Shown here: positions 11,990-22,266 of the stretch, in pieces | Numbering within the stretch: the stretch's first letter is position 1 | How the letters are laid out: the number at the start of each line of letters is the position of its first letter | Source of the DNA: Rebecca billardiae RCC1528 | Lineage: Eukaryota > Haptophyta | Assembly: GCA_965240325.2 (NCBI GenBank) | Contig: OZ251223.1 | Location: 3,906,001 to 3,970,000 of the forward strand | Reading direction: 5' to 3' | Length of the DNA: 64,000 nucleotides | Translations under genes and position numbers: made by a program | Notes under the pieces: generated by a model | What the model saw: only the letters and a program-made list of their open reading frames with translations | The model's database searches: none | Told to the model about the DNA's origin: nothing

Positions 11990-12640
11990 AGCGCGACACG
12001 GACAAGCCCGTGATGCCATCCGCAGAGAGATGAAACGTCGAGCATGCAACATCGACGCATCCTCGTCGGTGGCGCAGGCGCTGCAGGACGAGGCGGAAGT
12101 CGTCACGCCGGTGACGGATGCGCTGCGATTCGTGTGCCCGCGTGAGCAGCTCTTGCCCACTCTCGATCGCGCGTGGCACACGCTGTCGCTGTGCGCGCGC
12201 GCGCGCACAACCAACAGCTCCTCGTGCCGCCGAACACGCGGGCGCCAGACCTGTCGAAGATGCGAAGAGCGATGACCGCGTGAACGTCAACGCGCTCGTG
12301 CTCAGCGTGGCGGCCGTGTACGACGTCAACGCGACCTGCGCCGAGCCCATCATGCCCGAAGAGGACATCGGCAAGCATCCTCGCGACGACCGCTCTCGGC
12401 TGGCGGCAGGAGGACATGCACATGATCTACTCTGGCGGCTTCGTCGGCGGCGAGGCGCTCGATTACGCCATCGCGGTCGAGATGCGGCACATACAGCGCG
12501 TACCCGCGCTCGCGCGGAGCAACGGGCTACCCGCCCCGCCCCGCGTGCTGCACATTCCCTCGTGGATGTGGGTCTCGCTGATGCGCACAGAGTACAGACA
12601 TGTACACGTGGGAGATAACTACTTCAGGTGTCACTGGTCC
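11990..12640 (+). other. Possible gene remnant
   Basis: Protein-like patches in shifting frames: LQDEAEVVTPVTDALRFVCP, AAVYDVNATCAEPIMPEEDI and, after a frame change near 12400, MHMIYSGGFVGGEALDYAIA followed by RVLHIPSWMWVSL. The GGFVGG turn in that setting is loosely reminiscent of GT6-type glycosyltransferases, but this is weak. No intact frame joins the pieces. Confidence 0.25.
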
Positions 12641-12772
12641 TCGCCCTCGTCTGTCCGTCACCCACGGCCACGAGCGAATGTGGAAAGACGCGAACCCGCA
12701 GAGGATACATTGCGACAGCACTGGCACGGCCCGCCGACCCCCCCGCCCGCCAGGGCACAGTTTATATTCTGG

Positions 12773-13060
12773 CCCGCGGTGAAGGGCGGAGCGCGCAGCG
12801 CGGAGCCCGCACTGCGGGCCCGAACCACGTTTCAAAAAGATCTTTGATCAAGAAAAAAGGGACGGGGGGCGTTTTTTAGGGCTGGCGGAGACCGAGTTTC
12901 GATTTTTGAGACCCTCCTCTCTAGACACGCATTACGGAGAAATGGACGCGCCCACGAGATTCCCCTATTGAATCGATGGACGGGACGTTACGAGCGGCCG
13001 TGATTTTAACGTAACGGTTCGTTACGAGCGCGATCGATTTTAAGTATGAGATTGCCGCCA
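12773..13060 (+). repeat. Dispersed repeat F1 (plus copy)
   Basis: Starts at the GGCCCGCGGTG end, passes through AACCACGTTTCAAAAAGATC, the AAAAAAGGGACGGGGGG stretch and the GAGACCGAGTTTCGA stretch, then continues into AATCGATGGACGGGACGT and GTAACGGTTCGTTACGAGCG, all shared with 14630-14930. Confidence 0.7.
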
Positions 13061-13182
13061 ACCGCCAACCGATAAAAACGGCAATAAGGCAAGGGATAGG
13101 CTGTCGCGAAGGGAGGAGCCGTCATTTTGGATGATGAGTGTGGGTATTATCGTTACGAGCGATTAAGTAAGCATCACACATG

Positions 13183-13300
13183 GGCACGGGAAAAATGATC
13201 ACCTCTACTCGCAAATAGTACATCAATTACTCGAGCGATTAACCACACATCTGACACATGGGCACGGGTAACATGATCACCTCTAACTGTGAATAGTAAA
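13183..13300 (+). repeat. Imperfect tandem duplication, about 75 bp
   Basis: The block ACACATGGGCACGGG followed by ATGATCACCTCTA occurs twice, preceded each time by a CGATTAA stretch. Confidence 0.6.
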
Positions 13301-14629
13301 AAAAAAGCAGCGCGACGAACCCGGGCGCGCCGGCCCTTGATCAGCCGCGCGGTCACGGCTTTCGCTCTGAGCGAGCTTTGCTCGGGCAGCGCCCACCCCG
13401 ACCGGGGGACGTCGCAGCAGTGACGGCGCGTGGCGGTGGCGGGGGCCGGCCGGCCGCTGGTCTCGCCCTCGCGCTCTGCTCTCCCCGAGCGCGCCTGTCG
13501 CCTCGCAGGCCGCGCGTCTCGCCCTCTCGCTCCGCTCTCCCCGAGGCTGAGCTCGCCCGCCTGTCACCTCGCAGGCGCGCGCCACGGACACGGAGCGCGC
13601 GCACCAGTTGCGTCGCGCTGCGCACGGAGCATGCGCGACGAGATCGCGGCGGGGGCGGCGAGATCGCGGCGGGGGCGACGGGCAACAACCTGCCCGCGGG
13701 CGCGTTCGTCACTCGAGGAGCAGCGCGCAAGGGCGAGCCGAGTCCGGAGCACGCGAGCTCGTCGCTCGCCGACCGGAGCAGAGCGCGCCGCCCGCCGCCG
13801 CCGAGCGAGCGGCGCGGCAGAGCTGATGAGCCGGATGCGCCCGGAGCTCCTGCGGCTGAAGGGCGAGCTCGAGCACGCGAGCTCGCGCCTCGACGCCGAG
13901 CGCGAGCTCCTCCTCAACTCGGTCGACGGCGGCGCGGAGGTCCGGCAGCAGCGTGAGGACTCACAGACAACTGGTGTGAGTGAGCGCGCGCGGCTCAGCC
14001 TGCCGCTGGCAGCCGCCGTCTTCGAGGCCGACGCGGCGGAGGAGGCGGCGGGCGAGCACGGCGGCGCGGTGGAGCAGGCGCGCACGCGCGGCGGCAGGCG
14101 CGACGCGCCGCTCGCCTCGTTCCACCCGACCGAGCTCCGCTCGGTCGGTCTCGGTGCGCGGCTGCGCAGCCGGCAGGCCGGCGGGCCAGCAGTGGCGCGC
14201 GCTCTCGCTCTGCCGGCACGAGGCGCGCCGGCTGAGCGACCAGCGGCCCGTCGTCGAGCGCATGGCGCAGGGCGAGTACCTCAAGCAGGTGCGCCCGCTC
14301 GCGCGCACGCGCCGGCTCGCGCCGCGCCAGCGCCTCTCGCCCTGCCTGCGCGCGCGCGCCGGCTGCTAGTCTCCGCGGCGGCCCGCGGCGACAGTCCTCG
14401 GCCCGCCGGCCCGGTGGGCGGCAGTGACTGAGTTGGCGGTGGCAGCTCAGGCGAACTGTTACACATGTCAGACTGAGACAGCAGCCGACGGAGGGTGCAC
14501 CGCGGGCCCCGAACTGCTACGTTCGTTCTACGGAAAAAGACCGCGGAACGCGGTCATTCCGAGCAGCAGGTTATTTATTATTCCGCCGCCCGCGCGTCAT
14601 CATTATTGCGCATGTTCGCGTATACATAA

Positions 14630-14930
14630 TGGCCCGCGGTGCAGGGCGGAGCGCGCAGCGTGGAGCCCGCACCAGCGGGCCCGAACCACGTTTCAAAAAG
14701 ATCTTTGATCGTCAAGAAAAAAGGGACGGGGGGCGGCGGAAAAAAAGGGACGGGGGGCGATTTTTAGGGCTGGCGGAGACCGAGTTTCGAGTTTTTGAGA
14801 TCGCATAGAGAGGTCGATTAGGCCGAAAAAGAGCGCGCCCAGCTGATTCCATAAGTAATCGATGGACGGGACGTGAGCCTGGCCGTGACATTAGTGTAAC
14901 GGTTCGTTACGAGCGAATCGTACTCGTCTT
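14630..14930 (+). repeat. Dispersed repeat F1 (plus copy)
   Basis: Longest colinear match to 12773-13060. It is preceded at 14480-14560 by a minus-oriented copy of the 17-bp hairpin GACCGCG-GAA-CGCGGTC and its flank, seen again at 15860-15925, 20003-20090 and 56723-56800. Confidence 0.7.
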
Positions 14931-16154
14931 CCCGGATCGCGTGACGTCCGGACTGGGCCACATCCGGATCGTCGGAGGTGACGTGCCCCGGCACGATGGG
15001 CGATGGCGGATATGCGGGACGGCGCCTGCACGTGCCTCCGGACCCGCCTCCCGCTTGCTGCTCACGCAGTCAGCTGCGACCGTGGCGCATGATCGCAGAA
15101 GCAGTGCCGGCAGTACGGCCTGCATCAGCTAGTGCCGCGCCGTCGTGGCGCGCGCGGTACGGTTGCGCGTTTGCAGCGCTCGCCGGCTCGGCGACGGCAC
15201 GCGCGTGCGGCTCAGGTGTGTCAAATGCGGTCTCGTCGGCGCGCTTTCGCCTGCCACCTCGTGCACCCGTGCCGCCAGTTTCATCGTCTTCATGAGGACT
15301 GCTGCTGCTGTCGCCATCCGCTCTCCATCACCCCGAGTCGCCGGTCGCGCGGCGCGCGCGGTAGGCACTAGGCAGGGCGTACGGTCACTCACCCGTGCAA
15401 CGGGTCAAGTGGCCAGAGTACGTCTGGTCGTTGGCTGGCACGGGCCGCAGCGCTAAAGCACCCTGCTGTCACACCCGACTCCTTCAGTACTCCGAGCTCC
15501 GCGGCACGACTCACTCGGCACGATCGCGGACGGGTCGGATCCGAGCTGATCAGCCAGAGTTGGACACAGTTTGGCAGCTACTAGTAGTAATTCCGATGCC
15601 GATGGCACGATCGCGGACGGGTCGGATCCGAGCTGATCAGCCAGTTGGACATTTGGCAGCTAGTTGTCAGACGGACGTCCGATTTGACGACCGGTGCCGG
15701 GTGCGGTCTCAGGTCCGCTGCTGTGATTGTGTGAAGTGTGAATGAGTCTCGCGGTCGCGCAGGCAGGGCGACGGTCGGACTAGTAATAGCTTATATTCAG
15801 TCATCTCAGAACCGACTTCAACTGGCGAACTGCAACTACGGCGGAGAGCCGCGATTGCACGGCCACCGCGGGCCCCCAACTGCGTTGATTCTATGCAGAA
15901 AAGGACCGCGGAACGCGGTCATACTCTGAATTCGCCATTGCAAGGCTGTAGCAGCCGTGGTGTAGCGGATGCAAGTCTCAGCACGCGGGCCTCAGGTATT
16001 AGTATGACAATTCTCGCATCGTCGTCACGCATGCAGCGAAGGTCGCGGCCTCTTGGCCTGACGGCGATCATGAGCGCCGGGGTTGGTGGAGCTGCAGGTC
16101 TAGGGAGAGCTTCTTGGGGTTGCGCTCCATCGAGACACAAGGTGTCACCCGTGA
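14931..16154. other. Intergenic, tandem duplication inside
   Basis: No convincing gene. The block GCACGATCGCGGACGGGTCG plus GATCCGAGCTGATCAGCCAG occurs at about 15518 and again 87 bp later. A minus copy of the GACCGCG hairpin module is at 15860-15925. The end adjoins the FtsH stop codon. Confidence 0.5.
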
Positions 16155-18221
16155 TCACCGCGAGGCACCCGCCGTCGTTTTGCTACTCGGCTCCTGCCGT
16201 GGCGTGCACGCCGCGACGGGCACCGCGCCAGCGTCGCGCACATCACCGTCCACAGACACCGCGCCCTCGGCGGGCGCCGGCAGCAGCGCGAAGGCAGACG
16301 GCCAAGCCATCAGCCGCCAGCGCGAAGCCGAGTCCTTGCGGTGCTCCGCGAGCAGCTCGGCGATCTCCGGCTCGGCGATGGTCTCCTTCTCCAGCAGCAC
16401 GTCGCGCATGCTCAGCACCAGCTTCCAGTCGGCCTTGAGCAGCGCACGGCAGCGCGCGTGGCTCTTGGCGATCAGCCGCTCGACGTACTTGGAGACACGC
16501 TTGCCCACGGCCTCGGGCACGTGCGCACCGTGTCCCGGGTCGGAGCGCCCGCTTACGGAGAGGCCGAACTCGTCCTCCGCCATGCCGTAGCGCGTGACCA
16601 TCGCGAGCGCGAGCTCCTGCGCGCGCCGCAGGTCATCGGACGCGCCCACCGTCACGCGCTCCCTGCCGAGCGCGAGCTCCTCAGCCACGCGCCCGCCGAG
16701 CAGCACCTGCAGCTCCTTGAGCAGGCGCTCACGCGTGGGCAGTCCACCCTCCTCGTCGGCGGCCGCGTTGGAGAACGCGGTGAACCCGCCCACGCCGTTC
16801 GAGCGCGGCAGGATCGTCACCTTGGACACGTTGTCGTACTCGCTCAGCAGCGCGGCGCACGCGTGGCCCGCCTCGTGCACCGCCACGCACTCGCGCACCT
16901 TGGCCGCGGCGTGGCTCGGGCGGCGCAGCCCGATCTGCAGCTTGTCCAGCGCAAAGTCGACCTCGGTGCTCGAGATCACCGTCGCGTTCGAGCACGCCGT
17001 CGCGATCGCCGCCTCGTTGAGCAGCGTGGCGAGCTCGGCGCCGGAGAAGCCGGAGGTGCGGCGCGCGATCGAGCCGAGGTCCACCTCCTTGCCGAGGTGC
17101 TTGCCCTTGGCGTGCACCTTCGGGGGCAGGGCGGGCGCGGGGCGCGGGGCGGCGTCAGGGCGGCTGGGAGGTGCGGAGGCGAGCAAGCCGGCCACGCAGG
17201 CGCGCCGACGCACGGGCGACCGCGCCTCGCGCTCGGAGATGCACGCAGTCCGGCGCGCGCGCGGGCGAGAGCCGCGCGGCCGGGGCGCGCGCGCGGCGCT
17301 CGGCCACACCTTGAGGATCTCAGTGCGCTCGTCGATGTTGGGCAGCTGGATGGGGACGCGGCGGTCGAAGCGGCCCGCGCGCAGGAGCGCGGGGTCCAGC
17401 ACATCCGCGCGGTTCGTCGCGGCCATCACCACCACCCCCGTCTCCCCGCTGAAGCCGTCCATCTCCGTGAGCAGCTGGTTGAGCGTGCGCGCCGACTCCT
17501 GCGAGCCGCCCGAGTTGGACGCGTCGCGCCGCCCGCCGAGGGCGTCGATCTCGTCGATGAAGACGATGCACGGCCGCTTGCGCCGCGCCTCTGCAAAGAG
17601 CGCGCGCACCTTGCTCGCGCCCACGCCCACGTAGATTGTCGAGCCGAGCGCCGAGCCCGACGTGTCGATGAAGGAGACGCCTGCCTCGCCTGCGACCGCT
17701 CGTGCGAGCATCGTCTTGCCAACGCCTGGAGCGCCCTCCATGATGACGCCCTTGGGCACGCGCGCGCCTGCCAGGCGGAATTTCTTCGGGTGCTTGAGGA
17801 ACTCAACCACCTCTTGCAGCTCGCGCTTCGCCTCATTGCAGCCCGCGACATCGGCAAACGTCGTCCGCCGGGCGAGTGCGCTGCGCGAGCGCCGCGACGT
17901 GCGCGCGCTGACGAACCGTGCGACGCGGGGCCAGACGATCGAGAAGAGGATCACGTTGAGCAGGTTGGCACACACGCGCTCGAGCTCGCGGTTCTTGTGC
18001 CGCAGCTCGAGGAGCTTGCGGTGCTGGATCTGCAGCGCCGTCTCGTATGTGTTGAGCCGCTCGCGCGCCGTGCGCTCCAGCTCGGACAGCTCCTTCTTCG
18101 TGGGGGTCGGCTTGTTGTTGTTCCGCCAGCCAAGTGGGAACCCGCCACGGGCCGGGTGCACGAGCACGCCCACCGCGCACACGGCGAACAACGCCCAGGA
18201 CGCTCGCGCGCGCGCCATCAC
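16155..18221 (-). CDS. ftsH: FtsH-type AAA+ zinc metalloprotease
   Basis: FtsH proteases are membrane-bound hexamers that extract and degrade membrane proteins, in plastids and mitochondria of eukaryotes. The 688-codon frame has, in order: a hydrophobic N terminus ending HPARGG (signal or targeting sequence), a coiled region, a membrane segment near residues 87-105 (LLNVILFSIVWP), FADVAGCNEAK, Walker A GAPGVGKT (163-170), Walker B IVFIDEID, second region of homology TNRADVLDPALLRAGRFDRR, and zinc site HEAGH (449-453). After EILK, 64 Arg/Pro/Ala-rich residues interrupt a match that resumes VHAKGKHLGKEVDL, exactly where FtsH reads ILxVHAxGK. That insert is a 192-bp GT-AG intron (17118-17309) without stops. 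Spliced length is 624 residues. The Met at 18221 gives the targeting peptide. Plastid location is likely but not proven. Confidence 0.95.
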   Translation of the reverse strand: MMARARASWALFAVCAVGVLVHPARGGFPLGWRNNNKPTPTKKELSELERTARERLNTYETALQIQHRKLLELRHKNRELERVCANLLNVILFSIVWPRVARFVSARTSRRSRSALARRTTFADVAGCNEAKRELQEVVEFLKHPKKFRLAGARVPKGVIMEGAPGVGKTMLARAVAGEAGVSFIDTSGSALGSTIYVGVGASKVRALFAEARRKRPCIVFIDEIDALGGRRDASNSGGSQESARTLNQLLTEMDGFSGETGVVVMAATNRADVLDPALLRAGRFDRRVPIQLPNIDERTEILKVWPSAARAPRPRGSRPRARRTACISEREARSPVRRRACVAGLLASAPPSRPDAAPRPAPALPPKVHAKGKHLGKEVDLGSIARRTSGFSGAELATLLNEAAIATACSNATVISSTEVDFALDKLQIGLRRPSHAAAKVRECVAVHEAGHACAALLSEYDNVSKVTILPRSNGVGGFTAFSNAAADEEGGLPTRERLLKELQVLLGGRVAEELALGRERVTVGASDDLRRAQELALAMVTRYGMAEDEFGLSVSGRSDPGHGAHVPEAVGKRVSKYVERLIAKSHARCRALLKADWKLVLSMRDVLLEKETIAEPEIAELLAEHRKDSASRWRLMAWPSAFALLPAPAEGAVSVDGDVRDAGAVPVAACTPRQEPSSKTTAGASR
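17118..17309 (-). other. In-frame intron (192 bp) in ftsH
   Basis: Donor CTCAAG|gtgtgg and acceptor ccgaag|GTGCAC. It is a multiple of three and has no stop. Removing it restores the family-standard EILK-VHAKGK join. Confidence 0.8.
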
Positions 18222-18501
18222 GCGGGGCGCGAAGATGAGCGGACGGGACGCTCGCCAGAGATTCGTGACGCTTCCTCACGAGACCCAGAGAAGCGGCAGC
18301 TTGTCCAGCCAAGGCCTGGCAGGCTGGCACATGCGCACGCCCCCCCCCCCGCCCTTGCCGCATTTGCTGCCCAGCGCAACCCCCCGTCAAGGGCCGTACC
18401 CCCGTTCGGGAATGAATCCTGTGATGCAGCCGGCCAAGGTCCGGAGCCAGCTCTCCACCTCGGTTCGTCACTGTCTTCACCGGTTGCGCGCGTGCAGCGT
18501 G
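18222..18501. promoter_or_regulatory. Divergent promoter interval, ftsH / GT90
   Basis: 280 bp separate two start codons facing away from each other, so promoters for both genes must lie here or inside the genes. It contains a C10 run near 18343. No TATA box is clear. Confidence 0.4.
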
Positions 18502-19722
18502 ATGGCGGGCAGACGTTGGATCGTCGGGCTGTTGGTCGCCCTTCGCGCGCTGGACAGCGGCTCGCGAGCGGCGGCAGCTGTGGCGCCAACTGTGCACTGG
18601 GCGCCAAACGTGACCGCACTGCGCCCCGAATGTGCGCGCCGCTTCGGCTGGCGCGCGCCCCGCATGCCCGCCGTGCTCTGGCTGAACTATGCGAACGGCA
18701 CGCTGTGTGCCGTCGGCTTCGCGTTTGAGGACCGGTGCCAGCTCACCGCGGTGATGCTCCAGCTCGCCCTGCGCGAGGCAGTGCGTGTGGGGATCTCGAT
18801 CCCGCCCTTTGAGCGGCTCACGCTCGACGTCAACGACAAGGGCTGCGACGCCGACCTCGCGTACGCAGTGAGTGACACGAGGTGCCGCGCACGCTTGATT
18901 CCGGACTACACCTTCATCCACTGGCGGCAGGTAGGCGTGCCCAGCTTCACGGCGACGGCACGCGACTTTGCGCGCGCGGGCGCCACGCCCGCCCACAGGC
19001 GCAAGTGCGGCTGGGCCGGCGGATTCACGCACCGCTCGCGCAAGTTGTATGTGCAGATGGCTCGCAGGAACGGCTCACAGCTGGACGCGGTCAGCCTCTC
19101 CTGCTCGCAGTCACTGCGCGACCTGACCAAGTGCCGCCAGCGCGGGCTGAGCCAGTTGGAGCAGATCGCGCGATGGGAGTGCCTCGTCGACCTCCCCGGC
19201 TTCGGCTACTCCGGCCGCGTGCCCCTGCTGCTGCACTCGGGGCGGCCATTGCTCTATGTGCAGAGGAATGTCGAGGTTTGGTATGAGGACAGGCGCGAGG
19301 CAGGGGCGCTCGCGCCGTGGGAGCACTATGTGCCCGTGGGCGGGCGGCTGAAGGACCTGCGCGCACGTGCGCGCTGGGTCCTGGAGGAGAACACCACCGC
19401 TGCCGCACAGATCGGCGCGCGCGCCCAGGCCTTCAGCCGAAGCACGCTTACGCTGCGCGTCGCTGTCCGATATCTCATGCTGCAGCTGCTGGCGACGGCG
19501 GGGGCGCCCGGGTTGCCGGCGCGCAAGGGTCGATTCATCGAGTACGCGGTGCGCGGCGCGGTGGAGGAGGAGGACGAGATCGCGCACGCAGCGCGTGCGC
19601 AGCATCAGGAGCTGCAGAAGCACTGGCCCGCCGCATTTGGCCTACTCCGAGACGGGTCAGACCCCCCATCTAGCCTGCCAAACCGCCGCCCCGTTGAACT
19701 CTTGAACTTCTTGAAGAAGTAG
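18502..19722 (+). CDS. GT90 family (CAP10-like) glycosyltransferase
   Basis: 406 residues, apparently one exon. The Met at 18502 opens a signal peptide or anchor (RRWIVGLLVALRAL). The upstream frame from 17662 is antisense to ftsH and is left out. The C-terminal half has the GT90 core: ECLVDLPGFGYSGRVPLLLH (donor-binding region), LLYVQRNVEVWYED, LAPWEHYVPVGGRLKDLRAR and the closing helix with AQAFSRSTLTLRVAVRYL. GT90 enzymes include protein O-glucosyl/xylosyltransferases of the ER lumen and fungal capsule xylosyltransferases, and are expanded in some algae. The acceptor cannot be predicted. No KDEL-type tail; it ends LLNFLKK. A GA microsatellite begins 13 bp after the stop. Confidence 0.88.
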   Translation: MAGRRWIVGLLVALRALDSGSRAAAAVAPTVHWAPNVTALRPECARRFGWRAPRMPAVLWLNYANGTLCAVGFAFEDRCQLTAVMLQLALREAVRVGISIPPFERLTLDVNDKGCDADLAYAVSDTRCRARLIPDYTFIHWRQVGVPSFTATARDFARAGATPAHRRKCGWAGGFTHRSRKLYVQMARRNGSQLDAVSLSCSQSLRDLTKCRQRGLSQLEQIARWECLVDLPGFGYSGRVPLLLHSGRPLLYVQRNVEVWYEDRREAGALAPWEHYVPVGGRLKDLRARARWVLEENTTAAAQIGARAQAFSRSTLTLRVAVRYLMLQLLATAGAPGLPARKGRFIEYAVRGAVEEEDEIAHAARAQHQELQKHWPAAFGLLRDGSDPPSSLPNRRPVELLNFLKK

Positions 19723-19733
19723 AATAACGTCGA

Positions 19734-19734
<1 letters not shown>

Positions 19735-19795
<61 letters not shown>

Positions 19796-19820
19796 GTACT
19801 AGAGAGAGAGAGAGAGAGTC
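19735..19820 (+). repeat. (GA)n microsatellite
   Basis: About 28 GA units, a short break at 19793-19802, then nine more. Directly downstream of the GT90 gene, possibly within its 3' UTR. Confidence 0.9.
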
Positions 19821-20002
19821 AAGTCTCAAGGACAAGAGAGAATTCTGTCGTCTATACTTATATATTCATTGCTACTCGTACGCAGAATAATACGCCACGA
19901 AATAAGACGAGAACCTACCGCCTACGCCGCCGACTCATCTGCCGTCTACTCATGAATATAACTACGTCATCAGACGACGCTACAACAGACTATTACTATT
20001 AT

Positions 20003-21050
20003 GACCGCGTTCCGCGGTCCTTTTCCGTAGAACAAACGTACTACGTAGCAGTTCGGGGCCCGCGGTGGCGGTGCACCCTCCGTCGCAGTCGTCTAAATAT
20101 TGCTGACGACCAGTTGCATGCCCGTACAACTGCTATGGACTCCAGCGGCGCGCCGCCGCCCGCCGCGCGGCCGGGCGGGCCCATCGCAGCCGCCGGCGCG
20201 GCGCCGATTGTGTACAGGCGGATGCGACGAGGCGTGATCGACGCATGAGCGCGACTCCACGTGCAAGCCAGGCCACGCGGAGCTGACTGACTGACAGCCA
20301 GGGAGCACGGTGCGGGGCCGCGGATTCGTTCCGGGGCCGCTCAGTGCGGGCCGCTGCTGCTGACCGCTGTCGTCACCGCACGCCGGCAGCGCCAGGATAG
20401 ATGATTTGCCACTGGTCCGAGTAGGGTTCGACCAGCGCCTGCGCGACGGCCGACAGGCGGCGGCGCGAGGCGTGATCGATGCATGAGCGCAACTCTACGT
20501 GCACGCCAGGCCACGCGGTGCTGACAGCCCGAGGGAGCACGGTCCCGAGGTGCGAGGGCACCAGGCATGGCAAGGGCGGCGCGTGGTGAAGTCGGAGACT
20601 CAGAGATCGATCAGTCCGGCATCAGGCGCCGGCTGGCGCCGCTGCCCCCGAGCTTGCGAGAGCCCGGATACAGGGCGGCTGCCGCGGCGCAGGCGCCGGC
20701 CCGACGCGCGGCGGCCGCGCAGGCAGTCGACACGGGGCGGCGGGGGCGCGCGGAGTGAGCGGGGCACGAACGCGATGTCGCCCGTCAGTCGGGACCCGCC
20801 GCCGAGCCGCGCGCACCAGGCGCCACTCCGCACTCGCCGCGCGTACCTCCCATCGCCGTCCTCACCCCGGTCCCTCGCGAGTGCGACGAGTCGGTCGCTC
20901 GTGGCTCGCCCCCTCGTCTTGCCTCGCGCAACTGAAGAACTGGCCTGGCGTACAAAACGCGGCGGGGACACGCCGCGCGCGCGCGCGCCCTCCGGCTCCG
21001 ACTATAAACGGATAGCTGTGGCGGGTATTTTTCAATCATCAATGTCTCGC
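20003..21050 (+). repeat. Repeat D, copy 1 (direct copy at 56723-58200)
   Basis: Begins with the hairpin GACCGCG-TTC-CGCGGTC and TTTTCCGTAGAACAAACG, then GGGGCCCGCGGTGGCGGTGC. It contains two tandem versions of a block including GGCGTGATCGA.GCATGAGCG and ACGTGCA.GCCAGGCCACGCGG (about 20225-20285 and 20468-20525). The same order is found at 56723-57440. No gene is recognised. Confidence 0.65.
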
Positions 21051-21283
21051 ACTATTGGAGTTGGTTGGACTATTATGTCGACGGTCGTTCTTGGCATCTT
21101 GCGGCGGGGCGCCGGCGGCGAGGCCATATTATTTACTACGGTCGCACTACATGAACGAGAGTCCAGCACCCACAATTACCCGCCACTCTCGGACACTTGG
21201 GCGTGGGTTTCGTTGATTCCTCTGTTCACTATTCAAGCAGACGGCGGACGCGCCCTTTTTCGACCTAATCCATGTGATGTAAG

Positions 21284-21442
21284 GTGGTCTCAAAAAATCG
21301 AAACTCGGTCTCCTCCACTCTGGAAAACACCGCCCCGTCCCCTTTTCTTTGATGATCAAAGATCTTTATTTTGAAACGTTAACGTGGTTAGTGCCCGCGT
21401 CACGGGCTCCCCGCTGCGCGTTCCGCCCTGCACCGCGGGCCA
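21284..21442 (-). repeat. Dispersed repeat F1 (minus copy)
   Basis: Matches 2585-2743 and 58755-58914: TCAAAAAATCGAAACTCGG, a fragment ATCAAAGATCTTTATTTTGA, then CTGCACCGCGGGCCAT. Confidence 0.65.
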
Positions 21443-21498
21443 TAAAGCTCCCGGAGTGCAATATAATGATGACGCGCGATTGTTTTCAACTGCTGCTA

Positions 21499-21876
21499 CT
21501 ATATATTTGTGAGCAGTGCGTCACGACGACACAGCTGTGTTGCCAAAGGAGCAATGGCTGCTGACAAGCTGCAGGTCGTCATCCAGCGTCGCCCATCCGC
21601 CCGTGACCCACTGCGGAGCGGATGCGACGCGCGTCGCCGCCTCGGACGAGTGACGGCGCGCAGCGCGGGCGGGGCCAGCGCGACGGGCAACAGGTCAGTC
21701 ACGCCGGTCAAGTCGTCGATATTTCCGAGCGCGTCCCCCTCCCCGCGCGTGTGCACGATCCATCCACCGTCCATGCATGCGCTCATCCTCATGACGCAGC
21801 GACTGGCATAATCGTTGCCACACGCGACGACATGCCCATGCGTTCCCGCTGGGGAGAGAACGCATTCGCGTAACAT
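21499..21876 (-). CDS. RCC1-like fragment, probably part of the F-box gene
   Basis: 125-codon frame. The first two thirds look coding: GTHGHVVACGNDYASRCVMR and GGWIVHTRGEGDALGNIDDL, similar to RCC1-type propeller blades (W/G-rich with GxNDxG..LG). The C-terminal part becomes Arg-rich and may be intronic or decayed. It lies 19 bp after the F-box frame on the same strand, so the two may be exons of one gene. No certain splice pair was found. Confidence 0.35.
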   Translation of the reverse strand: MLRECVLSPAGTHGHVVACGNDYASRCVMRMSACMDGGWIVHTRGEGDALGNIDDLTGVTDLLPVALAPPALRAVTRPRRRRASHPLRSGSRADGRRWMTTCSLSAAIAPLATQLCRRDALLTNI

Positions 21877-21895
21877 GAGCTCACCTATTCACGAG

Positions 21896-22120
21896 CTAGC
21901 GCTGCGTGCGCGGAGTGTGACCGGTGACCGGCAGCGTGCGCGTGTGCCCACGAATGCGCGCGCGCGCGCTCAGCACGTATTCCACGGGTGAGCAGCCGCC
22001 GGGCGCGCCGTGTAACAGACGCGAGACGGCGTGGACTGCGACGAGCGCGTGAAGCGATAGATGCATCACAATCCGCTCGGCAACCTCGACGGGCAGGTCG
22101 GTGAGGCGCACAACCACCAT
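21896..22120 (-). CDS. F-box protein, N-terminal exon
   Basis: Starts MVVVRLTDLPVEVAERIVMH and continues LSLHALVAVHAVSRLL, matching the F-box pattern (LxDLPxEVxExIxxxLSxxxLxxxxxVSR). F-box domains bind SKP1 in SCF ubiquitin ligases. After about 40 residues the frame loses protein character and stops at 21896. An intron to the RCC1-like frame downstream is plausible. Start codons here and of the glycosyltransferase at 22267 are 146 bp apart, head to head. Confidence 0.55.
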   Translation of the reverse strand: MVVVRLTDLPVEVAERIVMHLSLHALVAVHAVSRLLHGAPGGCSPVEYVLSARARIRGHTRTLPVTGHTPRTQR

Positions 22121-22266
22121 TTGATCCCTCCCCCGGCCGTCCGGCCGGCCGCGCCATCGTCACCGTGCGACCCTCTCTGTAACTCAGGAACCAACCTCTG
22201 ACCTTGCTCTGACTCACTGTCTGACCTCTCGCCGCTGCGCCGCGCCACAAGGGCGTTCATCACACG

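Noticed and set aside
15955-16040. Possible tRNA start GTGGTGTAGCGGATGC
   Set aside because: It resembles an A-box, but no B-box follows at the right distance and no cloverleaf forms.
16341-18728. 795-residue plus-strand frame opposite ftsH
   Set aside because: It is antisense to a certain gene; its Arg/Ala/Leu composition is the mirror of high-GC codon use.
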